From NCBI GenBank assembly GCA_002328495.1, contig DCUJ01000012.1:401567-465566 (forward strand): a stretch of 64,000 nt of DNA, read 5' to 3'. Origin of the DNA: Sulfurospirillum sp. UBA2217 (lineage in GTDB: Bacteria; Campylobacterota; Campylobacteria; Campylobacterales; Sulfurospirillaceae). Below are positions 1 to 5,798 of the stretch, piece after piece. A program made the position numbers and the translations under genes. The notes beneath the pieces are model-generated. The model was not told where the DNA came from. It did no database searches and saw nothing but the letters and a program-made list of their open reading frames with translations. Each line of letters opens with the position of its first letter. Positions within the stretch are counted from its first letter, which is position 1.

Positions 1-377
1 GATAATTTTGAAATGATTAAATCTACTGGATCTAAAATATAAACATTTAGCTTATCATCAATGCTAAACTTAAATATGGCTCTTCTATCATAATCTTCAT
101 GCATGAGGCCAAGCGTTGGACTATAATTATAGTCATATGCCAGTTCTTCAAATTCACCGTTCTCATTTTTCCAAAGTACCGTTAATTTACTTGGAATATT
201 GATGTTTTGATCAATAATTGCATCCAAATCTTTTGACACTCTAGCAGCAGTATGAAAATAAATCGCAATTCCACCCGTTATATACACATTGACTGGCACT
301 TTTTTACTTGTTCGCCGTATATTTTTACTAATTTTTTGCATCATTTCTTTTACAGCATCTTCGAGTGAAGTATTCAT
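1..377 (-). CDS. Nucleotidyltransferase-fold protein, toxin-like, partial (C-terminus outside window)
   Basis: About 125 N-terminal residues are visible; the rest lies beyond base 1. The motif YITGGIAIYFH (about residues 32-42), then a small-residue stretch and SKDLDAII, fits the Gly-Gly / Asp-x-Asp-like core of minimal nucleotidyltransferases of the AbiEii / DUF6036 type. ATG at 377 overlaps the stop of the upstream helix-turn-helix gene (TGATG), so the two are translationally coupled. Such pairs are usually toxin-antitoxin or abortive-infection modules with the DNA-binding protein as antitoxin and repressor. That role is inferred from family and layout; the catalytic end of the protein cannot be checked here. 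Confidence 0.6.
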   Translation of the reverse strand, partial: MNTSLEDAVKEMMQKISKNIRRTSKKVPVNVYITGGIAIYFHTAARVSKDLDAIIDQNINIPSKLTVLWKNENGEFEELAYDYNYSPTLGLMHEDYDRRAIFKFSIDDKLNVYILDPVDLIISKL

Positions 378-862
378 CAATTGTTCCCTTTAGTTTTATA
401 TTGATTAAACCTATTGGCATCTACCCCACTTAAAAGTCCATAATAGTCTGCCAAGCCATCCCCAGATTCTTGCTTTCTTCCATGGTACAAGCCTACTTTT
501 TTATTCAGTGAAAAGCTCAGTTTGAGAGGCTTTTTTGTTAAAAAAGTATACAAGTATGCGCCTCTTACTCGTGCTTCTTGTGAGAGTGCAGTGTCTTTTG
601 CCATTTTTTTGAGTACATTCATATCAAATTTTGAAACCAAAAACTTAAAAAGTTCTCTTTCAAACGATCTATAATCTTGAAAATACTCTTGATTTTCTAA
701 AAGTCTTTGAACATGCATATTGTCTTTTTGAGAAAGCAACTCTACTGATTGATTAAAATCCAATCGGTCAAGTAATGTATAAAGGCTATTTCGGTTTGTT
801 TTCCAGCTTCTTAAAGTTCTATCAGAGATACCAAGAAGCTTTACCATTTGCGTCTGCGTCAT
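377..862 (-). CDS. Helix-turn-helix DNA-binding protein, antitoxin-like partner
   Basis: 161 residues. The N-terminus (MTQTQMVKLLGISDRTLRSWK, near residues 1-21) is a helix-turn-helix: an LxxLLGIS turn followed by a recognition helix with R-x-L-x-x-W. The rest is helical and basic with no family I recognise. Start chosen at 862 with AAGGAG at 868-873. It is first in a two-gene unit with the nucleotidyltransferase. Two copies of a CGGCA-N5-TGCCG palindrome, one in the spacer of its promoter and one just downstream, suggest autorepression. Likely the antitoxin/repressor of a toxin-antitoxin pair; the assignment rests on context rather than a clear family match. Confidence 0.65.
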   Translation of the reverse strand: MTQTQMVKLLGISDRTLRSWKTNRNSLYTLLDRLDFNQSVELLSQKDNMHVQRLLENQEYFQDYRSFERELFKFLVSKFDMNVLKKMAKDTALSQEARVRGAYLYTFLTKKPLKLSFSLNKKVGLYHGRKQESGDGLADYYGLLSGVDANRFNQYKTKGNN

Positions 863-884
863 AAAAACTCCTTTTCTTTATTTT

Positions 885-933
885 CGGCAATATCTGCCGT
901 TTTTAATAGTGTAATTATAGGCAATATCTGCCG
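885..933. promoter_or_regulatory. Paired palindromic operators (CGGCA-N5-TGCCG)
   Basis: Copy 1, CGGCAATATCTGCCG at 885-899, is a perfect 5-bp inverted repeat around ATATC. Copy 2 at 920-933 repeats GGCAATATCTGCCG and fills the -35/-10 spacer of the promoter. Centres are about 34 bp apart, close to three helical turns, so two dimers could sit on the same DNA face. They probably bind the adjacent helix-turn-helix protein; binding is inferred from position and symmetry. Confidence 0.7.
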
Positions 934-942
934 AATTGTCAA
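914..942 (-). promoter_or_regulatory. Consensus sigma70 promoter of the HTH/nucleotidyltransferase pair
   Basis: On the minus strand a perfect -35 TTGACA (937-942) and a perfect -10 TATAAT (914-919) are separated by exactly 17 bases. The transcript would start near 907, about 45 bases before the ATG at 862. A full-consensus promoter is striking here because most promoters in this lineage lack a clear -35; strong repression by the gene product would be expected. Confidence 0.85.
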
Positions 943-1008
943 ATATATAATTTCGTTAATTATTATACAAAATTCCTAAAATATGGGATATGAATGCTAT
1001 ATATAATT

Positions 1009-1045
1009 TTAAACTTTTACAAAATATTTTTTTGTAAAAGTTTAA
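1009..1045. repeat. Long AT-rich perfect inverted repeat
   Basis: Arms at 1009-1024 and 1030-1045 are perfectly complementary over 16 bp with a 5-base loop (TATTT). The stem contains only two G-C pairs. It lies in the 370-bp gap between the HTH gene promoter and the end of the nap operon. It could be a bidirectional terminator or a boundary element of the accessory patch; nothing next to it fixes the role. Confidence 0.55.
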
Positions 1046-1075
1046 TTTCATTATTTGAAGAATTTTTTGTTATTT

Positions 1076-1101
1076 CAAACATCACAACACCAAGATGTTT
1101 G
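1076..1101. repeat. Small inverted repeat CAAACATC / GATGTTTG
   Basis: Eight-bp arms at 1076-1083 and 1094-1101 with a 10-base loop, followed on the plus strand by GAGTG and six T. It resembles a weak intrinsic terminator on the plus strand, but no plus-strand gene ends here, so the role is open. The remaining 1046-1191 stretch holds no open frame I would call. Confidence 0.35.
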
Positions 1102-1191
1102 AGTGTTTTTTCTGGGCGGTAATGATGACAACTCATTGGTTTTGCTTATGTTCTATTTTTCTTTTTGACTTCTTTACATGTAACATGAGAA

Positions 1192-1224
1192 AAGGGGTAC
1201 GGGGAAATTTATAACGTAACCCTT
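1192..1224 (-). terminator. Probable intrinsic terminator of the nap-PAS operon
   Basis: On the minus strand, just after the PAS gene stop, a 10-bp stem with one mismatch forms between 1215-1224 and 1192-1201, loop 1202-1214. It is followed on that strand by TTTTCTC (1185-1191). This is the expected place for the operon's end. The T-run is short, so termination may be partial. Confidence 0.5.
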
Positions 1225-1231
1225 ATCTGTC

Positions 1232-1768
1232 TTAAAAAAGTGTATCGCTTAAAATCCTATTGATAAGGGTGTCTTCCAAAACGCCCTCATCCTTGGCTAG
1301 CTTTTTGAGTTTTTCTAAGTTTGTATTGCTCAAATAGACAACCGCTCTAGCTAGACCTTCTTCTTTACTTTTGAGCGTATCATAAGTCTGTTGCATCGTC
1401 TCTTTCAGAGGTTTATCCACAGGAAATCGCATCGATTTATACTCCACCAATGCTCCATCTTTATAAACCCCAGATACCTCAGCATACACCCAATAATACC
1501 CACCATCTTTGCGCAAGTTTTTAACATATCCTCGCCAAATCTGCTCACGTCTTAGGGTCTCCCACATCTCTTTAAAGATGGAACGAGGCATATCGGGGTG
1601 CCTTACAATGTTATGAGGTTGCCCTACCAATTCTTGGGTATTGTAACCCGAAATGTATGCGAACGTTTCATTGGCATAGGTAATTTTTCCACTCAAATCC
1701 GTACGGGAAACGATCAACTCATTCTCTGGTACCTTTGTTTCGATAAACATCTGATAGGTCGTTTGCAT
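1232..1768 (-). CDS. Aer/CetB-like PAS domain protein (energy-taxis sensor)
   Basis: 178 residues from ATG 1768; a GTG two codons earlier is open, but AAAGGGG lies 5 bases before the ATG. A single PAS domain spans about residues 15-125, with NETFAYISGY, the NIVRHPDMP signature and a W-x-G-x-V-K-N-x-x-K-x-G-x-Y-Y-W-V stretch typical of FAD-binding PAS domains of Aer and Campylobacter CetB. There is no transmembrane or methyl-accepting domain, so it probably signals through a partner encoded elsewhere, as CetB does with CetA. It starts 10 bases after napD on the same strand and is probably co-transcribed with nap, which would tie redox sensing to nitrate respiration. FAD binding is a family expectation. 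Confidence 0.75.
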   Translation of the reverse strand: MQTTYQMFIETKVPENELIVSRTDLSGKITYANETFAYISGYNTQELVGQPHNIVRHPDMPRSIFKEMWETLRREQIWRGYVKNLRKDGGYYWVYAEVSGVYKDGALVEYKSMRFPVDKPLKETMQQTYDTLKSKEEGLARAVVYLSNTNLEKLKKLAKDEGVLEDTLINRILSDTLF

Positions 1769-1778
1769 ACACACCCCT

Positions 1779-2132
1779 TTAGTTAATTTTCTTTTTCAAA
1801 TCACCACGATAGATAATGTCTTCAAGCTTCACCTTATCGTCGTTTAAAATATCGGGAACGACACTCGAAGCATCCAACTTAGTGCGCTCAGCATCCAACT
1901 CATCTTCAGAGTATGCCATCATCATATCGGCACAAATCACATGAGGAATACTTTGAATTCTTTTCATTTTTGCCATCTCTTCTTCAATGCCCTCACCCTC
2001 GATGGTCACAACAATTTTTCCCTTAAGGGCATCATGAAAATGGTAGTCACAAAAATCACTCTCTTCACACAATTTAACAATGTCCTCAATATGGTCTGTT
2101 TTTGCTTGAATCACGATACTGGAAATATTCAC
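1779..2132 (-). CDS. napD: NapD, NapA maturation chaperone
   Basis: 117 residues from GTG 2132, preceded by GGAGG. An upstream in-frame TTG at 2144 would add four residues, but the N-terminus MNISSIVIQAK matches the family start. NapD is a small cytoplasmic ferredoxin-fold protein that binds the NapA Tat signal peptide and supports cofactor loading before export. The visible pattern (N-terminal strand, H-D-x-L-K-G-K-I-V-V-T-I-E-G middle, I-P-H-V-x-x-A-D/M-M-x-Y end near residue 80) fits. The C-terminal 35 residues are charged and longer than in enteric NapD. It overlaps the end of napL by 4 bases and is the last nap gene. Confidence 0.88.
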   Translation of the reverse strand: MNISSIVIQAKTDHIEDIVKLCEESDFCDYHFHDALKGKIVVTIEGEGIEEEMAKMKRIQSIPHVICADMMMAYSEDELDAERTKLDASSVVPDILNDDKVKLEDIIYRGDLKKKIN

Positions 2133-3082
2133 GGAAGCCTCCAAAGTAAAATAAATTTATCATCACTGCCACTTACAAGTTCGTTTTCGTTAAGAAACAC
2201 AATGGTATTGAGTGTGCTTTTTTGTCCTTTGAGCGTATGGAGTTTTGATTTGCTGGCAAGATCGAAAATAACAATATCATTTTCTTCATTAAAGGCAAAA
2301 GCACCTCGTTTGGCTAAAGGCGATAATGCCCCCGCATAGATTAAAAAAGGTGCATCAAAACGGTCATAACTTTTACTAGTGGTATCGTACACAATGCCAC
2401 GTCTGTCTTGTCCCGCCCCTAAAATCTTTTGATGTTTGAAATCCACTTTATAGACGTTGTCCACATTACCGCCACTAAAAACCTTTAAGGTTTTACCTGT
2501 TGCAACATCGCTGAGGGTGATTTCCCCCGACTCACACGAACTGGCGACTACACTTTTGGATTCATTGAGAACAAAGTCACTAAAATGAGAAGGATTGACT
2601 TGCACTTGGTACTGTTTTTTAGCCGTTTTGACATCAATCAAAAGCAATTCATTGCTCATCAATGCTACTAAAATTCTATTTTTATCGACAAATTGAGCTT
2701 TGGTGATAAAAAGGTTTTCTTCTGCGGAGATAATCTCTTTAGTGACGCCATTGTCCACAAGCACAAGCCTTCGCGCACCGCTACTGGCTTGAACAACGGC
2801 AACATAGGTTTCAGTGCCTAAAAGAGCATCCACCGAAAAAACTTTGGGAGCCATCATCTCACCTGTAAAATCTTTAATCTTCTCAAAGGCTATTTTTTTA
2901 ATCAATGCACCATCCTTAAACGCATACACATCGATGGTTCCCGCATTGGTTCCCGCAACGATTTTATCTTCTTGCATCACAATGGACTGAACATTGCCAC
3001 TGGCTTCAATGACCAAACGTGGTGCAATTTCATTGGCAAAAAGAAAGACACTTATGCTCAAAAATAGCATGTAAAAACGCAT
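2129..3082 (-). CDS. napL: NapL, periplasmic beta-propeller-like accessory protein
   Basis: 317 residues from ATG 3082 with AAGGAGG upstream; a longer frame to 3166 overlaps napF and lacks a ribosome site. A signal peptide (MRFYMLFLSISVFLFA) precedes repeats of WD40/PQQ-like beta-blade character ending in a D-x-x-I-x-L-W motif. NapL is specific to Campylobacterota nap operons; its role is unclear in the literature I know, with deletion effects on NapA activity mild. The place between napF and napD matches Wolinella and Campylobacter. The start falls within the last bases of napF, implying coupled translation. Confidence 0.85.
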   Translation of the reverse strand: MRFYMLFLSISVFLFANEIAPRLVIEASGNVQSIVMQEDKIVAGTNAGTIDVYAFKDGALIKKIAFEKIKDFTGEMMAPKVFSVDALLGTETYVAVVQASSGARRLVLVDNGVTKEIISAEENLFITKAQFVDKNRILVALMSNELLLIDVKTAKKQYQVQVNPSHFSDFVLNESKSVVASSCESGEITLSDVATGKTLKVFSGGNVDNVYKVDFKHQKILGAGQDRRGIVYDTTSKSYDRFDAPFLIYAGALSPLAKRGAFAFNEENDIVIFDLASKSKLHTLKGQKSTLNTIVFLNENELVSGSDDKFILLWRLP

Positions 3083-3083
3083 T

Positions 3084-3587
3084 TTAACCTCCTTGATTAC
3101 GGCTATGGTATTGGACTGCATTAGAGGGGCAAACACTATAACACAAGCCACATCCTGTACACACATCCCGCTGAACTACAGGGCGAAACATTCCAAAAAA
3201 AGTAATCGCTTTTGGTTCACATACATCCAAGCAACAGCAACACACGACACCATTCCATGCAATGCACCCTTGCGTGTCAATCGTAAATAGCGCATGAATA
3301 ATCTCTTGGGCTTCAAGGCTTAGTACATCTAAAGGACACGCATGAGCGCACTCTTTACAAAAAGTACAACCACTTTGTGTAAACAATAAACTAGGTGTTT
3401 TATCGGTTCCTAAGACAATAATTTCTTCTTCACAAACACGCACACAGGGGGCATCATTACATGTAGCGCATACACTTAAAAATAGACTGGCTTCTTTGGC
3501 ATACGGAGGTCTAATACCTATAGGTGTCTTCGTTAAGTTTTTCATAAAGAGAGAGGTAAAAGCCTCTCTCTTGTGACGATCAAACAT
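3084..3587 (-). CDS. napF: NapF, ferredoxin-type protein
   Basis: 167 residues with three to four cysteine clusters of 4Fe-4S type: CATCNDAPCVRVC near residue 40, CTFCKECAHACP near 74, a Cys-rich VCCCCLDVCEP near 115, and CTGCGLCYSVCP near 142. No signal peptide, as expected for the cytoplasmic NapF thought to help load Fe-S into NapA or feed electrons. It lies 2 bases after napB and ends 2 bases before napL. The run of four adjacent cysteines in the third cluster is unusual, but that region still reads as a ferredoxin motif. Confidence 0.87.
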   Translation of the reverse strand: MFDRHKREAFTSLFMKNLTKTPIGIRPPYAKEASLFLSVCATCNDAPCVRVCEEEIIVLGTDKTPSLLFTQSGCTFCKECAHACPLDVLSLEAQEIIHALFTIDTQGCIAWNGVVCCCCLDVCEPKAITFFGMFRPVVQRDVCTGCGLCYSVCPSNAVQYHSRNQGG

Positions 3588-3589
3588 GA

Positions 3590-4114
3590 CTACTGCACAC
3601 CTTCGTTTAAGGTATCTAAAAGATTGGTTTTAACGGCACCATCTTTGGATCTAAACTCTGGCTGAAACTCATTTTTAACCAAAGGCTCATTGGCAGATTG
3701 CGGTGCATGGCAGGAAACACAGACATAACGTGCTTGGCTAACGTCTGCTAATGCTTTGTTGTTGCGCATATCATACAAGTGAGACTTAGGAACGGCCGTT
3801 GCCTTCACCGCCTCTGCCACTTCTGGCGCATGGCAGGATAAACACGCATTACTCTCTTTGGTAATTTCCATCATCCCCTCAACATCGTGAGGAATCATCG
3901 GTGGTGCATTTTCAAAAGAGCGTTGCATCATTTTAGATTCACCAGGGGCTACTTTCGAATACGACGTAGCTTCTGCCACAACGGTTTTTTCGCTGTAGAG
4001 ATCTACCTTTCTAAGCCCCAACTCCTCTTCCTTATAGCTTTGCGATACCGCACATCCAGAGGCGATCACAATGCTCACTAAAGAAGCTGCTATTATTGTT
4101 TTTGTACTCATCAT
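3590..4114 (-). CDS. napB: NapB, diheme cytochrome c subunit of periplasmic nitrate reductase
   Basis: 174 residues with two CxxCH heme sites (ACLSCH near 93, VCVSCH near 132) and an N-terminal export signal. NapB passes electrons from the NapGH quinol dehydrogenase to NapA. The signal ends in IASGC, which could be a lipobox and would anchor the protein; standard NapB is soluble, so this is only a possibility. ATG 4114 overlaps the napH stop (ATGA); a second ATG at 4111 follows directly. Distal-ligand histidines (SHLYD, and PHDV near 75) are present. Confidence 0.9.
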   Translation of the reverse strand: MMSTKTIIAASLVSIVIASGCAVSQSYKEEELGLRKVDLYSEKTVVAEATSYSKVAPGESKMMQRSFENAPPMIPHDVEGMMEITKESNACLSCHAPEVAEAVKATAVPKSHLYDMRNNKALADVSQARYVCVSCHAPQSANEPLVKNEFQPEFRSKDGAVKTNLLDTLNEGVQ

Positions 4115-4941
4115 TTCGTTTCTCCCACATTTGTGTTAATGTAATTTCTTACGCCAAAGTGAAGCGCATCATCATCACACACTTCAACACACCTACCACA
4201 ATTCGTACACTCGCCAAATAAAATCGCTCCGCTCTCTTTTCCTATAATAGCCAGAACCGGTTTTTCAGGGCAAATATCTTTACACTGCATACACAATGTA
4301 CATTTGGACTGGTCGTGTTTAACGCGTATCATGCTAAATCGTCCGATGAGCGCATAAAAGCCTCCCAAAGGACAGATGTGCCCACACCACCCATTTTTGA
4401 CTGCAAAAAGATCAAATAAAAAGAGTGAAAGTAAGGCGGCAAAGCCCATGCCCATCCCAAAAATAATGCCTCGATGCATCATCCCGACGGGACTGACCAT
4501 TTCAAAAGCGGCAACCCCTGAAATAAAGGAAAGCACCAATGTCAATCCTATGACCCAGTAACGCACACCCCTGCCTAACCATACTTTTCGCTCTACTTTT
4601 TCAAGATACAAAACACGCCTCAGCCAATTGGCACCGTCGGTGACCATATTCACAGGGCACACCCATGAACAAAAGGCACGGCCACCAACAATCATATAAA
4701 AAAGCCCGATAATAAGAGCCCCAATGATGACATCGACACCGACCATTGCTCCAGCTGCTACCATTTGCAAAACCGCAAAGGGATCTGCCAAAGGAATGAC
4801 CTTTAAGAGGAGTGACGAACTTAAATTCCCTACTAAAAGGTTAAAGCCGTATGCATTGGCTGCAACGTACAATCCTAATACCGTGAGCTGAACCATGCGT
4901 CGCATCATTAAAAAACGATGCTTATAAAGCCATGTTTTCAT
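4111..4941 (-). CDS. napH: NapH, membrane ferredoxin of the NapGH quinol dehydrogenase
   Basis: 276 residues with four hydrophobic helices (about 15-35, 70-95, 125-150, 155-180), two CxxxCP motifs (CSWVCP, CGHICP) characteristic of NapH/NosR-type proteins, and two C-terminal 4Fe-4S clusters (CTLCMQCKDICP and CTNCGRCVEVC). It oxidises menaquinol and passes electrons via NapG to NapB. Campylobacterota use NapGH in place of the NapC cytochrome, and no napC is seen here. Start and stop overlap napG and napB by 4 bases each. Confidence 0.92.
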   Translation of the reverse strand: MKTWLYKHRFLMMRRMVQLTVLGLYVAANAYGFNLLVGNLSSSLLLKVIPLADPFAVLQMVAAGAMVGVDVIIGALIIGLFYMIVGGRAFCSWVCPVNMVTDGANWLRRVLYLEKVERKVWLGRGVRYWVIGLTLVLSFISGVAAFEMVSPVGMMHRGIIFGMGMGFAALLSLFLFDLFAVKNGWCGHICPLGGFYALIGRFSMIRVKHDQSKCTLCMQCKDICPEKPVLAIIGKESGAILFGECTNCGRCVEVCDDDALHFGVRNYINTNVGETK

Positions 4942-5756
4942 TTGAGCCCCTCATCCGCATTGAGATAGTCTTGTGCACTTTTTTCGCTACGTTTCGTATG
5001 GGTTGTATTATCACCAAAGAGGGATTCGATGCGTTTTTCATCCTCTTTTTCCCATCCCTTGATGTAATGCCCACCAATCGCCCCTTGAGCAAGCTCTAAA
5101 GGCAATACCCGAATCGCTGCTTTTTCAGTCACACAGGCTCTTTCACACAACCCACATCCTGTACAGGTAAGAGAGCTAACGATAGGAATCAAATACGCAT
5201 GTTTTCCCGTTCGCGTATTTCGCCTGTATTCTAAGGAGATGGCGCTGTCCATAACAGGGCACGCACGATAACATGCATCGCATTGTATGCCCCAAAAAGC
5301 GATACACGATTCGGTATCGACGACCGCAAGACCCATCTTCGCCTTATTAATATCAAGCTCTTTCTTTCCCTCTTCTATTTTTGAAACACTGTTTTCATCC
5401 AAAGCACCTGTGGGACACACAGGCACACAAGGAATATCCGTACACATATAGCACGGAATCTCTCGTGGAATGAAAAATGGTGTACCCATAGGCTTCAAAT
5501 CACCTGGTTTTGCCAAAGAGAGTGTATCGTATGGGCAAGCTTGAACGCATTGTCCACACTTAATACACAATCGCAAGAAGTCAGCTTCCTTTAAAGCACC
5601 AGGAGGACGCAAAATCAGCGGTGCTGCCTTTGCCTCTTCCAAATACCCCATCCAAACCATTCCTCCAAGGGCTGATAAACCAACACTTTGAGCCATGAGT
5701 GAGAGAAATTTACGTCGCTCACTGATTTCAATTTTTTTTGATTCGAGATTGCTCAA
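4938..5756 (-). CDS. napG: NapG, periplasmic Fe-S protein of NapGH
   Basis: 272 residues starting at TTG 5756 with AAAGGA a few bases upstream; the next ATG would remove the twin-arginine signal (SERRKFLSLMAQ, near residues 13-24), so TTG is preferred. Four 4Fe-4S motifs follow: CIKCGQCVQACP, CYMCTDIPCVPVCP, CDACYRACP and CTGCGLCERAC. It shuttles electrons between membrane NapH and the cytochrome NapB. It lies 42 bases after napA and overlaps napH by 4 bases. Confidence 0.92.
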   Translation of the reverse strand: MSNLESKKIEISERRKFLSLMAQSVGLSALGGMVWMGYLEEAKAAPLILRPPGALKEADFLRLCIKCGQCVQACPYDTLSLAKPGDLKPMGTPFFIPREIPCYMCTDIPCVPVCPTGALDENSVSKIEEGKKELDINKAKMGLAVVDTESCIAFWGIQCDACYRACPVMDSAISLEYRRNTRTGKHAYLIPIVSSLTCTGCGLCERACVTEKAAIRVLPLELAQGAIGGHYIKGWEKEDEKRIESLFGDNTTHTKRSEKSAQDYLNADEGLK

Positions 5757-5798
5757 GACAATCCTTTACAATATATTTTATACCTCTACGAGGTAGCA

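Noticed and set aside
2129..3166. Longer napL frame starting at 3166
   Set aside because: The extension lies inside napF and has no ribosome site; ATG 3082 has AAGGAGG and gives a clean signal peptide.
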